Shown here in pieces: positions 10,409-24,760 of a stretch of DNA of 64,000 nucleotides (the first letter of the stretch is position 1; the number at the start of each line of letters is the position of its first letter). Source of the stretch: Tetradesmus obliquus (lineage: Eukaryota > Chlorophyta > Chlorophyceae > Sphaeropleales > Scenedesmaceae); the NCBI GenBank assembly GCA_030272155.1, contig CP126206.1, positions 1,054,001-1,118,000 on the forward strand, in the 5' to 3' direction. Under the pieces are notes generated by a model, which was not told where the DNA came from, did no database searches, and saw only the letters and a program-made list of their open reading frames with translations. The position numbers and the translations under genes were made by a program.

Positions 10409-11248
10409 ACTTCAGTCATGTGATTTGTGCGCCAGTGTGTACACTTTGGCGGTACAGGCAGTACAGTACAGCCTTTTGTCAATTTGTCTGACCACCCTGC
10501 AGTAGCACGAAAAGCCACCTACGCCTCCCCTGCGAGCTGACCCGCAACAAGTTGCCACAGTTATACGCTTGTCTTGGCAAAACCGATAATGTGTGCAAGT
10601 GTTGAGGCGCGGGGGTGGCTCTGGCGTGAGCTATATTCTGGACGTCTGCTGTTATCCTGTTATCTTTGCCGCTGATGCATGTGGCCCGCGGCAAAGCGCT
10701 GCATGTTGCCATTTTTCGAAATGGAGATATATTGAGCTGGTGGTGGTGGGGCATGGATGGGTGGCCATGTCATGTGGTGCTGTGTCACACTGTGGGCTCC
10801 TGCTGGCTGAAAGCTGCTGGCTGGCGCTGCAGCCTGCTGCCGCTGTTTTGATTTGGCATGTCAAAAACTCACTGGCAACTCGTGTTAGCGCCATAGCCAT
10901 TGACTACATTTGAACTACAAGTAACCATCCACGCAGCTGTTGCCTCCTCATCGCTGCTTCTGCGATAGTTGTGATACATCTGCTGCTGGTGTCAGCTGCT
11001 GGGCGGGCTGGTGCTGAGTTCCAGTCACCAAGGTGAGCATGGCTGGGAGCCCGCAGTCCGGTTCGATCAAGCTTGCTGTGAAATAGATTGCTGCACTGTG
11101 GTTATGCGCTGCGGAATCTGTGGGGTCTATCGTAATCAAGTGTCTGTGCGACTGCCTTAATCCCCACTGAGGACGACGCTGGAACTGGGCTATCCTGCAT
11201 GCTTCTGCTGCGCTGCTGCTGCAACGTAAATACTATATTTCACTGATC

Positions 11249-12097
11249 TCACGACCACTCACCGGCTGCTTTGTCCACGTCCATGCTGCAAGGTGCAAGG
11301 AAACAGCATTGACACACACGGCAGGAGCAGGACGGTTTGTGGCTCAACGGTTGCTTTTGTACGCCACGACGTGCACAAGTTAAATATGCTGCTCGGCGGC
11401 TCGTGCTGTATTGTGTCCGTGAACGCAGGCGAGCCAGGGTTGACATGCAGATTTGGGCACTGCAAGTGCCATCTAGTGACGTCCCGTGCATGCTCCATTT
11501 GCGCATGTTCGGTGCGAGCATTACTGCTGCTGACTTAAGGAATGTAAATAGCATCAGCAGCAGCAGGATGCCTTGGGGTTGCTGGCACTGCTGTCTCCCA
11601 CAGCAGGTCACCTGGTCTCCATGTTGCTGCAGCTGCTCCCGCTCGTGGTTCCCAGATGTTTGCCGTTTTTCCAGCAGTTTGCTGGTACAGGCAGTGAAGT
11701 AAATCAGCTCCTCGTACGTGGCACCAGGCAAGCCCTTTATCTTTTCTGTTACCCAGTGCCCTGCCTTGAGGATCTTGGATGCAGCAAGTGCATCCTCCTC
11801 GCTGATGATGACCGGCCGCCCTGACCTGTGCGCATCAGCAATACAGCCAAACTCGCGGAAGTTTTTGTAATGCCGCTCAATAAAGACACTGTGCCTCTCC
11901 TTGACACGCTTGTGTACACCGCCACCATGCCTGGAGCGGAACAGGATTGCTGCCTTGTGTGGATCTATCTCCCCAGTGCCAAAGTCGAAGGTGGAAGCGG
12001 CGCATACCACCGCCCATTCCCTGGTCTCAGCATCCTTGCGCTGGCTAGAACCCTGGGTTTCAGCAGATTTTGAGGTACCTGCACATAATGACACCAT
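11249..12097 (-). pseudogene. Transposase-like HTH frame, copy 7
   Basis: Translation identical to the reference copy. Confidence 0.42.
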
Positions 12098-12937
12098 ACT
12101 TCAGTCATGTGATTTGTGCGCCAGTGTGTACACTTTGGCGGTACAGGCAGTACAGTACAGCCTTTTGTCAATTTGTCTGACCACCCTGCAGTAGCACGAA
12201 AAGCCACCTACGCCTCCCCTGCGAGCTGACCCGCAACAAGTTGCCACAGTTATACGCTTGTCTTGGCAAAACCGATAATGTGTGCAAGTGTTGAGGCGCG
12301 GGGGTGGCTCTGGCGTGAGCTATATTCTGGACGTCTGCTGTTATCCTGTTATCTTTGCCGCTGATGCATGTGGCCCGCGGCAAAGCGCTGCATGTTGCCA
12401 TTTTTCGAAATGGAGATATATTGAGCTGGTGGTGGTGGGGCATGGATGGGTGGCCATGTCATGTGGTGCTGTGTCACACTGTGGGCTCCTGCTGGCTGAA
12501 AGCTGCTGGCTGGCGCTGCAGCCTGCTGCCGCTGTTTTGATTTGGCATGTCAAAAACTCACTGGCAACTCGTGTTAGCGCCATAGCCATTGACTACATTT
12601 GAACTACAAGTAACCATCCACGCAGCTGTTGCCTCCTCATCGCTGCTTCTGCGATAGTTGTGATACATCTGCTGCTGGTGTCAGCTGCTGGGCGGGCTGG
12701 TGCTGAGTTCCAGTCACCAAGGTGAGCATGGCTGGGAGCCCGCAGTCCGGTTCGATCAAGCTTGCTGTGAAATAGATTGCTGCACTGTGGTTATGCGCTG
12801 CGGAATCTGTGGGGTCTATCGTAATCAAGTGTCTGTGCGACTGCCTTAATCCCCACTGAGGACGACGCTGGAACTGGGCTATCCTGCATGCTTCTGCTGC
12901 GCTGCTGCTGCAACGTAAATACTATATTTCACTGATC

Positions 12938-13786
12938 TCACGACCACTCACCGGCTGCTTTGTCCACGTCCATGCTGCAAGGTGCAAGGAAACAGCATTG
13001 ACACACACGGCAGGAGCAGGACGGTTTGTGGCTCAACGGTTGCTTTTGTACGCCACGACGTGCACAAGTTAAATATGCTGCTCGGCGGCTCGTGCTGTAT
13101 TGTGTCCGTGAACGCAGGCGAGCCAGGGTTGACATGCAGATTTGGGCACTGCAAGTGCCATCTAGTGACGTCCCGTGCATGCTCCATTTGCGCATGTTCG
13201 GTGCGAGCATTACTGCTGCTGACTTAAGGAATGTAAATAGCATCAGCAGCAGCAGGATGCCTTGGGGTTGCTGGCACTGCTGTCTCCCACAGCAGGTCAC
13301 CTGGTCTCCATGTTGCTGCAGCTGCTCCCGCTCGTGGTTCCCAGATGTTTGCCGTTTTTCCAGCAGTTTGCTGGTACAGGCAGTGAAGTAAATCAGCTCC
13401 TCGTACGTGGCACCAGGCAAGCCCTTTATCTTTTCTGTTACCCAGTGCCCTGCCTTGAGGATCTTGGATGCAGCAAGTGCATCCTCCTCGCTGATGATGA
13501 CCGGCCGCCCTGACCTGTGCGCATCAGCAATACAGCCAAACTCGCGGAAGTTTTTGTAATGCCGCTCAATAAAGACACTGTGCCTCTCCTTGACACGCTT
13601 GTGTACACCGCCACCATGCCTGGAGCGGAACAGGATTGCTGCCTTGTGTGGATCTATCTCCCCAGTGCCAAAGTCGAAGGTGGAAGCGGCGCATACCACC
13701 GCCCATTCCCTGGTCTCAGCATCCTTGCGCTGGCTAGAACCCTGGGTTTCAGCAGATTTTGAGGTACCTGCACATAATGACACCAT
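12938..13786 (-). pseudogene. Transposase-like HTH frame, copy 8
   Basis: Translation identical to the reference copy. Confidence 0.42.
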
Positions 13787-14626
13787 ACTTCAGTCATGTG
13801 ATTTGTGCGCCAGTGTGTACACTTTGGCGGTACAGGCAGTACAGTACAGCCTTTTGTCAATTTGTCTGACCACCCTGCAGTAGCACGAAAAGCCACCTAC
13901 GCCTCCCCTGCGAGCTGACCCGCAACAAGTTGCCACAGTTATACGCTTGTCTTGGCAAAACCGATAATGTGTGCAAGTGTTGAGGCGCGGGGGTGGCTCT
14001 GGCGTGAGCTATATTCTGGACGTCTGCTGTTATCCTGTTATCTTTGCCGCTGATGCATGTGGCCCGCGGCAAAGCGCTGCATGTTGCCATTTTTCGAAAT
14101 GGAGATATATTGAGCTGGTGGTGGTGGGGCATGGATGGGTGGCCATGTCATGTGGTGCTGTGTCACACTGTGGGCTCCTGCTGGCTGAAAGCTGCTGGCT
14201 GGCGCTGCAGCCTGCTGCCGCTGTTTTGATTTGGCATGTCAAAAACTCACTGGCAACTCGTGTTAGCGCCATAGCCATTGACTACATTTGAACTACAAGT
14301 AACCATCCACGCAGCTGTTGCCTCCTCATCGCTGCTTCTGCGATAGTTGTGATACATCTGCTGCTGGTGTCAGCTGCTGGGCGGGCTGGTGCTGAGTTCC
14401 AGTCACCAAGGTGAGCATGGCTGGGAGCCCGCAGTCCGGTTCGATCAAGCTTGCTGTGAAATAGATTGCTGCACTGTGGTTATGCGCTGCGGAATCTGTG
14501 GGGTCTATCGTAATCAAGTGTCTGTGCGACTGCCTTAATCCCCACTGAGGACGACGCTGGAACTGGGCTATCCTGCATGCTTCTGCTGCGCTGCTGCTGC
14601 AACGTAAATACTATATTTCACTGATC

Positions 14627-15475
14627 TCACGACCACTCACCGGCTGCTTTGTCCACGTCCATGCTGCAAGGTGCAAGGAAACAGCATTGACACACACGGC
14701 AGGAGCAGGACGGTTTGTGGCTCAACGGTTGCTTTTGTACGCCACGACGTGCACAAGTTAAATATGCTGCTCGGCGGCTCGTGCTGTATTGTGTCCGTGA
14801 ACGCAGGCGAGCCAGGGTTGACATGCAGATTTGGGCACTGCAAGTGCCATCTAGTGACGTCCCGTGCATGCTCCATTTGCGCATGTTCGGTGCGAGCATT
14901 ACTGCTGCTGACTTAAGGAATGTAAATAGCATCAGCAGCAGCAGGATGCCTTGGGGTTGCTGGCACTGCTGTCTCCCACAGCAGGTCACCTGGTCTCCAT
15001 GTTGCTGCAGCTGCTCCCGCTCGTGGTTCCCAGATGTTTGCCGTTTTTCCAGCAGTTTGCTGGTACAGGCAGTGAAGTAAATCAGCTCCTCGTACGTGGC
15101 ACCAGGCAAGCCCTTTATCTTTTCTGTTACCCAGTGCCCTGCCTTGAGGATCTTGGATGCAGCAAGTGCATCCTCCTCGCTGATGATGACCGGCCGCCCT
15201 GACCTGTGCGCATCAGCAATACAGCCAAACTCGCGGAAGTTTTTGTAATGCCGCTCAATAAAGACACTGTGCCTCTCCTTGACACGCTTGTGTACACCGC
15301 CACCATGCCTGGAGCGGAACAGGATTGCTGCCTTGTGTGGATCTATCTCCCCAGTGCCAAAGTCGAAGGTGGAAGCGGCGCATACCACCGCCCATTCCCT
15401 GGTCTCAGCATCCTTGCGCTGGCTAGAACCCTGGGTTTCAGCAGATTTTGAGGTACCTGCACATAATGACACCAT
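14627..15475 (-). pseudogene. Transposase-like HTH frame, copy 9
   Basis: Translation identical to the reference copy. Confidence 0.42.
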
Positions 15476-16315
15476 ACTTCAGTCATGTGATTTGTGCGCC
15501 AGTGTGTACACTTTGGCGGTACAGGCAGTACAGTACAGCCTTTTGTCAATTTGTCTGACCACCCTGCAGTAGCACGAAAAGCCACCTACGCCTCCCCTGC
15601 GAGCTGACCCGCAACAAGTTGCCACAGTTATACGCTTGTCTTGGCAAAACCGATAATGTGTGCAAGTGTTGAGGCGCGGGGGTGGCTCTGGCGTGAGCTA
15701 TATTCTGGACGTCTGCTGTTATCCTGTTATCTTTGCCGCTGATGCATGTGGCCCGCGGCAAAGCGCTGCATGTTGCCATTTTTCGAAATGGAGATATATT
15801 GAGCTGGTGGTGGTGGGGCATGGATGGGTGGCCATGTCATGTGGTGCTGTGTCACACTGTGGGCTCCTGCTGGCTGAAAGCTGCTGGCTGGCGCTGCAGC
15901 CTGCTGCCGCTGTTTTGATTTGGCATGTCAAAAACTCACTGGCAACTCGTGTTAGCGCCATAGCCATTGACTACATTTGAACTACAAGTAACCATCCACG
16001 CAGCTGTTGCCTCCTCATCGCTGCTTCTGCGATAGTTGTGATACATCTGCTGCTGGTGTCAGCTGCTGGGCGGGCTGGTGCTGAGTTCCAGTCACCAAGG
16101 TGAGCATGGCTGGGAGCCCGCAGTCCGGTTCGATCAAGCTTGCTGTGAAATAGATTGCTGCACTGTGGTTATGCGCTGCGGAATCTGTGGGGTCTATCGT
16201 AATCAAGTGTCTGTGCGACTGCCTTAATCCCCACTGAGGACGACGCTGGAACTGGGCTATCCTGCATGCTTCTGCTGCGCTGCTGCTGCAACGTAAATAC
16301 TATATTTCACTGATC

Positions 16316-17164
16316 TCACGACCACTCACCGGCTGCTTTGTCCACGTCCATGCTGCAAGGTGCAAGGAAACAGCATTGACACACACGGCAGGAGCAGGAC
16401 GGTTTGTGGCTCAACGGTTGCTTTTGTACGCCACGACGTGCACAAGTTAAATATGCTGCTCGGCGGCTCGTGCTGTATTGTGTCCGTGAACGCAGGCGAG
16501 CCAGGGTTGACATGCAGATTTGGGCACTGCAAGTGCCATCTAGTGACGTCCCGTGCATGCTCCATTTGCGCATGTTCGGTGCGAGCATTACTGCTGCTGA
16601 CTTAAGGAATGTAAATAGCATCAGCAGCAGCAGGATGCCTTGGGGTTGCTGGCACTGCTGTCTCCCACAGCAGGTCACCTGGTCTCCATGTTGCTGCAGC
16701 TGCTCCCGCTCGTGGTTCCCAGATGTTTGCCGTTTTTCCAGCAGTTTGCTGGTACAGGCAGTGAAGTAAATCAGCTCCTCGTACGTGGCACCAGGCAAGC
16801 CCTTTATCTTTTCTGTTACCCAGTGCCCTGCCTTGAGGATCTTGGATGCAGCAAGTGCATCCTCCTCGCTGATGATGACCGGCCGCCCTGACCTGTGCGC
16901 ATCAGCAATACAGCCAAACTCGCGGAAGTTTTTGTAATGCCGCTCAATAAAGACACTGTGCCTCTCCTTGACACGCTTGTGTACACCGCCACCATGCCTG
17001 GAGCGGAACAGGATTGCTGCCTTGTGTGGATCTATCTCCCCAGTGCCAAAGTCGAAGGTGGAAGCGGCGCATACCACCGCCCATTCCCTGGTCTCAGCAT
17101 CCTTGCGCTGGCTAGAACCCTGGGTTTCAGCAGATTTTGAGGTACCTGCACATAATGACACCAT
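16316..17164 (-). pseudogene. Transposase-like HTH frame, copy 10
   Basis: Translation identical to the reference copy. Confidence 0.42.
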
Positions 17165-18004
17165 ACTTCAGTCATGTGATTTGTGCGCCAGTGTGTACAC
17201 TTTGGCGGTACAGGCAGTACAGTACAGCCTTTTGTCAATTTGTCTGACCACCCTGCAGTAGCACGAAAAGCCACCTACGCCTCCCCTGCGAGCTGACCCG
17301 CAACAAGTTGCCACAGTTATACGCTTGTCTTGGCAAAACCGATAATGTGTGCAAGTGTTGAGGCGCGGGGGTGGCTCTGGCGTGAGCTATATTCTGGACG
17401 TCTGCTGTTATCCTGTTATCTTTGCCGCTGATGCATGTGGCCCGCGGCAAAGCGCTGCATGTTGCCATTTTTCGAAATGGAGATATATTGAGCTGGTGGT
17501 GGTGGGGCATGGATGGGTGGCCATGTCATGTGGTGCTGTGTCACACTGTGGGCTCCTGCTGGCTGAAAGCTGCTGGCTGGCGCTGCAGCCTGCTGCCGCT
17601 GTTTTGATTTGGCATGTCAAAAACTCACTGGCAACTCGTGTTAGCGCCATAGCCATTGACTACATTTGAACTACAAGTAACCATCCACGCAGCTGTTGCC
17701 TCCTCATCGCTGCTTCTGCGATAGTTGTGATACATCTGCTGCTGGTGTCAGCTGCTGGGCGGGCTGGTGCTGAGTTCCAGTCACCAAGGTGAGCATGGCT
17801 GGGAGCCCGCAGTCCGGTTCGATCAAGCTTGCTGTGAAATAGATTGCTGCACTGTGGTTATGCGCTGCGGAATCTGTGGGGTCTATCGTAATCAAGTGTC
17901 TGTGCGACTGCCTTAATCCCCACTGAGGACGACGCTGGAACTGGGCTATCCTGCATGCTTCTGCTGCGCTGCTGCTGCAACGTAAATACTATATTTCACT
18001 GATC

Positions 18005-18853
18005 TCACGACCACTCACCGGCTGCTTTGTCCACGTCCATGCTGCAAGGTGCAAGGAAACAGCATTGACACACACGGCAGGAGCAGGACGGTTTGTGGCT
18101 CAACGGTTGCTTTTGTACGCCACGACGTGCACAAGTTAAATATGCTGCTCGGCGGCTCGTGCTGTATTGTGTCCGTGAACGCAGGCGAGCCAGGGTTGAC
18201 ATGCAGATTTGGGCACTGCAAGTGCCATCTAGTGACGTCCCGTGCATGCTCCATTTGCGCATGTTCGGTGCGAGCATTACTGCTGCTGACTTAAGGAATG
18301 TAAATAGCATCAGCAGCAGCAGGATGCCTTGGGGTTGCTGGCACTGCTGTCTCCCACAGCAGGTCACCTGGTCTCCATGTTGCTGCAGCTGCTCCCGCTC
18401 GTGGTTCCCAGATGTTTGCCGTTTTTCCAGCAGTTTGCTGGTACAGGCAGTGAAGTAAATCAGCTCCTCGTACGTGGCACCAGGCAAGCCCTTTATCTTT
18501 TCTGTTACCCAGTGCCCTGCCTTGAGGATCTTGGATGCAGCAAGTGCATCCTCCTCGCTGATGATGACCGGCCGCCCTGACCTGTGCGCATCAGCAATAC
18601 AGCCAAACTCGCGGAAGTTTTTGTAATGCCGCTCAATAAAGACACTGTGCCTCTCCTTGACACGCTTGTGTACACCGCCACCATGCCTGGAGCGGAACAG
18701 GATTGCTGCCTTGTGTGGATCTATCTCCCCAGTGCCAAAGTCGAAGGTGGAAGCGGCGCATACCACCGCCCATTCCCTGGTCTCAGCATCCTTGCGCTGG
18801 CTAGAACCCTGGGTTTCAGCAGATTTTGAGGTACCTGCACATAATGACACCAT
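18005..18853 (-). pseudogene. Transposase-like HTH frame, copy 11
   Basis: Translation identical to the reference copy. Confidence 0.42.
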
Positions 18854-19693
18854 ACTTCAGTCATGTGATTTGTGCGCCAGTGTGTACACTTTGGCGGTAC
18901 AGGCAGTACAGTACAGCCTTTTGTCAATTTGTCTGACCACCCTGCAGTAGCACGAAAAGCCACCTACGCCTCCCCTGCGAGCTGACCCGCAACAAGTTGC
19001 CACAGTTATACGCTTGTCTTGGCAAAACCGATAATGTGTGCAAGTGTTGAGGCGCGGGGGTGGCTCTGGCGTGAGCTATATTCTGGACGTCTGCTGTTAT
19101 CCTGTTATCTTTGCCGCTGATGCATGTGGCCCGCGGCAAAGCGCTGCATGTTGCCATTTTTCGAAATGGAGATATATTGAGCTGGTGGTGGTGGGGCATG
19201 GATGGGTGGCCATGTCATGTGGTGCTGTGTCACACTGTGGGCTCCTGCTGGCTGAAAGCTGCTGGCTGGCGCTGCAGCCTGCTGCCGCTGTTTTGATTTG
19301 GCATGTCAAAAACTCACTGGCAACTCGTGTTAGCGCCATAGCCATTGACTACATTTGAACTACAAGTAACCATCCACGCAGCTGTTGCCTCCTCATCGCT
19401 GCTTCTGCGATAGTTGTGATACATCTGCTGCTGGTGTCAGCTGCTGGGCGGGCTGGTGCTGAGTTCCAGTCACCAAGGTGAGCATGGCTGGGAGCCCGCA
19501 GTCCGGTTCGATCAAGCTTGCTGTGAAATAGATTGCTGCACTGTGGTTATGCGCTGCGGAATCTGTGGGGTCTATCGTAATCAAGTGTCTGTGCGACTGC
19601 CTTAATCCCCACTGAGGACGACGCTGGAACTGGGCTATCCTGCATGCTTCTGCTGCGCTGCTGCTGCAACGTAAATACTATATTTCACTGATC

Positions 19694-20542
19694 TCACGAC
19701 CACTCACCGGCTGCTTTGTCCACGTCCATGCTGCAAGGTGCAAGGAAACAGCATTGACACACACGGCAGGAGCAGGACGGTTTGTGGCTCAACGGTTGCT
19801 TTTGTACGCCACGACGTGCACAAGTTAAATATGCTGCTCGGCGGCTCGTGCTGTATTGTGTCCGTGAACGCAGGCGAGCCAGGGTTGACATGCAGATTTG
19901 GGCACTGCAAGTGCCATCTAGTGACGTCCCGTGCATGCTCCATTTGCGCATGTTCGGTGCGAGCATTACTGCTGCTGACTTAAGGAATGTAAATAGCATC
20001 AGCAGCAGCAGGATGCCTTGGGGTTGCTGGCACTGCTGTCTCCCACAGCAGGTCACCTGGTCTCCATGTTGCTGCAGCTGCTCCCGCTCGTGGTTCCCAG
20101 ATGTTTGCCGTTTTTCCAGCAGTTTGCTGGTACAGGCAGTGAAGTAAATCAGCTCCTCGTACGTGGCACCAGGCAAGCCCTTTATCTTTTCTGTTACCCA
20201 GTGCCCTGCCTTGAGGATCTTGGATGCAGCAAGTGCATCCTCCTCGCTGATGATGACCGGCCGCCCTGACCTGTGCGCATCAGCAATACAGCCAAACTCG
20301 CGGAAGTTTTTGTAATGCCGCTCAATAAAGACACTGTGCCTCTCCTTGACACGCTTGTGTACACCGCCACCATGCCTGGAGCGGAACAGGATTGCTGCCT
20401 TGTGTGGATCTATCTCCCCAGTGCCAAAGTCGAAGGTGGAAGCGGCGCATACCACCGCCCATTCCCTGGTCTCAGCATCCTTGCGCTGGCTAGAACCCTG
20501 GGTTTCAGCAGATTTTGAGGTACCTGCACATAATGACACCAT
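19694..20542 (-). pseudogene. Transposase-like HTH frame, copy 12
   Basis: Translation identical to the reference copy. Confidence 0.42.
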
Positions 20543-21382
20543 ACTTCAGTCATGTGATTTGTGCGCCAGTGTGTACACTTTGGCGGTACAGGCAGTACAG
20601 TACAGCCTTTTGTCAATTTGTCTGACCACCCTGCAGTAGCACGAAAAGCCACCTACGCCTCCCCTGCGAGCTGACCCGCAACAAGTTGCCACAGTTATAC
20701 GCTTGTCTTGGCAAAACCGATAATGTGTGCAAGTGTTGAGGCGCGGGGGTGGCTCTGGCGTGAGCTATATTCTGGACGTCTGCTGTTATCCTGTTATCTT
20801 TGCCGCTGATGCATGTGGCCCGCGGCAAAGCGCTGCATGTTGCCATTTTTCGAAATGGAGATATATTGAGCTGGTGGTGGTGGGGCATGGATGGGTGGCC
20901 ATGTCATGTGGTGCTGTGTCACACTGTGGGCTCCTGCTGGCTGAAAGCTGCTGGCTGGCGCTGCAGCCTGCTGCCGCTGTTTTGATTTGGCATGTCAAAA
21001 ACTCACTGGCAACTCGTGTTAGCGCCATAGCCATTGACTACATTTGAACTACAAGTAACCATCCACGCAGCTGTTGCCTCCTCATCGCTGCTTCTGCGAT
21101 AGTTGTGATACATCTGCTGCTGGTGTCAGCTGCTGGGCGGGCTGGTGCTGAGTTCCAGTCACCAAGGTGAGCATGGCTGGGAGCCCGCAGTCCGGTTCGA
21201 TCAAGCTTGCTGTGAAATAGATTGCTGCACTGTGGTTATGCGCTGCGGAATCTGTGGGGTCTATCGTAATCAAGTGTCTGTGCGACTGCCTTAATCCCCA
21301 CTGAGGACGACGCTGGAACTGGGCTATCCTGCATGCTTCTGCTGCGCTGCTGCTGCAACGTAAATACTATATTTCACTGATC

Positions 21383-22231
21383 TCACGACCACTCACCGGC
21401 TGCTTTGTCCACGTCCATGCTGCAAGGTGCAAGGAAACAGCATTGACACACACGGCAGGAGCAGGACGGTTTGTGGCTCAACGGTTGCTTTTGTACGCCA
21501 CGACGTGCACAAGTTAAATATGCTGCTCGGCGGCTCGTGCTGTATTGTGTCCGTGAACGCAGGCGAGCCAGGGTTGACATGCAGATTTGGGCACTGCAAG
21601 TGCCATCTAGTGACGTCCCGTGCATGCTCCATTTGCGCATGTTCGGTGCGAGCATTACTGCTGCTGACTTAAGGAATGTAAATAGCATCAGCAGCAGCAG
21701 GATGCCTTGGGGTTGCTGGCACTGCTGTCTCCCACAGCAGGTCACCTGGTCTCCATGTTGCTGCAGCTGCTCCCGCTCGTGGTTCCCAGATGTTTGCCGT
21801 TTTTCCAGCAGTTTGCTGGTACAGGCAGTGAAGTAAATCAGCTCCTCGTACGTGGCACCAGGCAAGCCCTTTATCTTTTCTGTTACCCAGTGCCCTGCCT
21901 TGAGGATCTTGGATGCAGCAAGTGCATCCTCCTCGCTGATGATGACCGGCCGCCCTGACCTGTGCGCATCAGCAATACAGCCAAACTCGCGGAAGTTTTT
22001 GTAATGCCGCTCAATAAAGACACTGTGCCTCTCCTTGACACGCTTGTGTACACCGCCACCATGCCTGGAGCGGAACAGGATTGCTGCCTTGTGTGGATCT
22101 ATCTCCCCAGTGCCAAAGTCGAAGGTGGAAGCGGCGCATACCACCGCCCATTCCCTGGTCTCAGCATCCTTGCGCTGGCTAGAACCCTGGGTTTCAGCAG
22201 ATTTTGAGGTACCTGCACATAATGACACCAT
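21383..22231 (-). pseudogene. Transposase-like HTH frame, copy 13
   Basis: Translation identical to the reference copy. Confidence 0.42.
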
Positions 22232-23071
22232 ACTTCAGTCATGTGATTTGTGCGCCAGTGTGTACACTTTGGCGGTACAGGCAGTACAGTACAGCCTTTT
22301 GTCAATTTGTCTGACCACCCTGCAGTAGCACGAAAAGCCACCTACGCCTCCCCTGCGAGCTGACCCGCAACAAGTTGCCACAGTTATACGCTTGTCTTGG
22401 CAAAACCGATAATGTGTGCAAGTGTTGAGGCGCGGGGGTGGCTCTGGCGTGAGCTATATTCTGGACGTCTGCTGTTATCCTGTTATCTTTGCCGCTGATG
22501 CATGTGGCCCGCGGCAAAGCGCTGCATGTTGCCATTTTTCGAAATGGAGATATATTGAGCTGGTGGTGGTGGGGCATGGATGGGTGGCCATGTCATGTGG
22601 TGCTGTGTCACACTGTGGGCTCCTGCTGGCTGAAAGCTGCTGGCTGGCGCTGCAGCCTGCTGCCGCTGTTTTGATTTGGCATGTCAAAAACTCACTGGCA
22701 ACTCGTGTTAGCGCCATAGCCATTGACTACATTTGAACTACAAGTAACCATCCACGCAGCTGTTGCCTCCTCATCGCTGCTTCTGCGATAGTTGTGATAC
22801 ATCTGCTGCTGGTGTCAGCTGCTGGGCGGGCTGGTGCTGAGTTCCAGTCACCAAGGTGAGCATGGCTGGGAGCCCGCAGTCCGGTTCGATCAAGCTTGCT
22901 GTGAAATAGATTGCTGCACTGTGGTTATGCGCTGCGGAATCTGTGGGGTCTATCGTAATCAAGTGTCTGTGCGACTGCCTTAATCCCCACTGAGGACGAC
23001 GCTGGAACTGGGCTATCCTGCATGCTTCTGCTGCGCTGCTGCTGCAACGTAAATACTATATTTCACTGATC

Positions 23072-23920
23072 TCACGACCACTCACCGGCTGCTTTGTCCA
23101 CGTCCATGCTGCAAGGTGCAAGGAAACAGCATTGACACACACGGCAGGAGCAGGACGGTTTGTGGCTCAACGGTTGCTTTTGTACGCCACGACGTGCACA
23201 AGTTAAATATGCTGCTCGGCGGCTCGTGCTGTATTGTGTCCGTGAACGCAGGCGAGCCAGGGTTGACATGCAGATTTGGGCACTGCAAGTGCCATCTAGT
23301 GACGTCCCGTGCATGCTCCATTTGCGCATGTTCGGTGCGAGCATTACTGCTGCTGACTTAAGGAATGTAAATAGCATCAGCAGCAGCAGGATGCCTTGGG
23401 GTTGCTGGCACTGCTGTCTCCCACAGCAGGTCACCTGGTCTCCATGTTGCTGCAGCTGCTCCCGCTCGTGGTTCCCAGATGTTTGCCGTTTTTCCAGCAG
23501 TTTGCTGGTACAGGCAGTGAAGTAAATCAGCTCCTCGTACGTGGCACCAGGCAAGCCCTTTATCTTTTCTGTTACCCAGTGCCCTGCCTTGAGGATCTTG
23601 GATGCAGCAAGTGCATCCTCCTCGCTGATGATGACCGGCCGCCCTGACCTGTGCGCATCAGCAATACAGCCAAACTCGCGGAAGTTTTTGTAATGCCGCT
23701 CAATAAAGACACTGTGCCTCTCCTTGACACGCTTGTGTACACCGCCACCATGCCTGGAGCGGAACAGGATTGCTGCCTTGTGTGGATCTATCTCCCCAGT
23801 GCCAAAGTCGAAGGTGGAAGCGGCGCATACCACCGCCCATTCCCTGGTCTCAGCATCCTTGCGCTGGCTAGAACCCTGGGTTTCAGCAGATTTTGAGGTA
23901 CCTGCACATAATGACACCAT
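23072..23920 (-). pseudogene. Transposase-like HTH frame, copy 14
   Basis: Translation identical to the reference copy. Confidence 0.42.
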
Positions 23921-24760
23921 ACTTCAGTCATGTGATTTGTGCGCCAGTGTGTACACTTTGGCGGTACAGGCAGTACAGTACAGCCTTTTGTCAATTTGTC
24001 TGACCACCCTGCAGTAGCACGAAAAGCCACCTACGCCTCCCCTGCGAGCTGACCCGCAACAAGTTGCCACAGTTATACGCTTGTCTTGGCAAAACCGATA
24101 ATGTGTGCAAGTGTTGAGGCGCGGGGGTGGCTCTGGCGTGAGCTATATTCTGGACGTCTGCTGTTATCCTGTTATCTTTGCCGCTGATGCATGTGGCCCG
24201 CGGCAAAGCGCTGCATGTTGCCATTTTTCGAAATGGAGATATATTGAGCTGGTGGTGGTGGGGCATGGATGGGTGGCCATGTCATGTGGTGCTGTGTCAC
24301 ACTGTGGGCTCCTGCTGGCTGAAAGCTGCTGGCTGGCGCTGCAGCCTGCTGCCGCTGTTTTGATTTGGCATGTCAAAAACTCACTGGCAACTCGTGTTAG
24401 CGCCATAGCCATTGACTACATTTGAACTACAAGTAACCATCCACGCAGCTGTTGCCTCCTCATCGCTGCTTCTGCGATAGTTGTGATACATCTGCTGCTG
24501 GTGTCAGCTGCTGGGCGGGCTGGTGCTGAGTTCCAGTCACCAAGGTGAGCATGGCTGGGAGCCCGCAGTCCGGTTCGATCAAGCTTGCTGTGAAATAGAT
24601 TGCTGCACTGTGGTTATGCGCTGCGGAATCTGTGGGGTCTATCGTAATCAAGTGTCTGTGCGACTGCCTTAATCCCCACTGAGGACGACGCTGGAACTGG
24701 GCTATCCTGCATGCTTCTGCTGCGCTGCTGCTGCAACGTAAATACTATATTTCACTGATC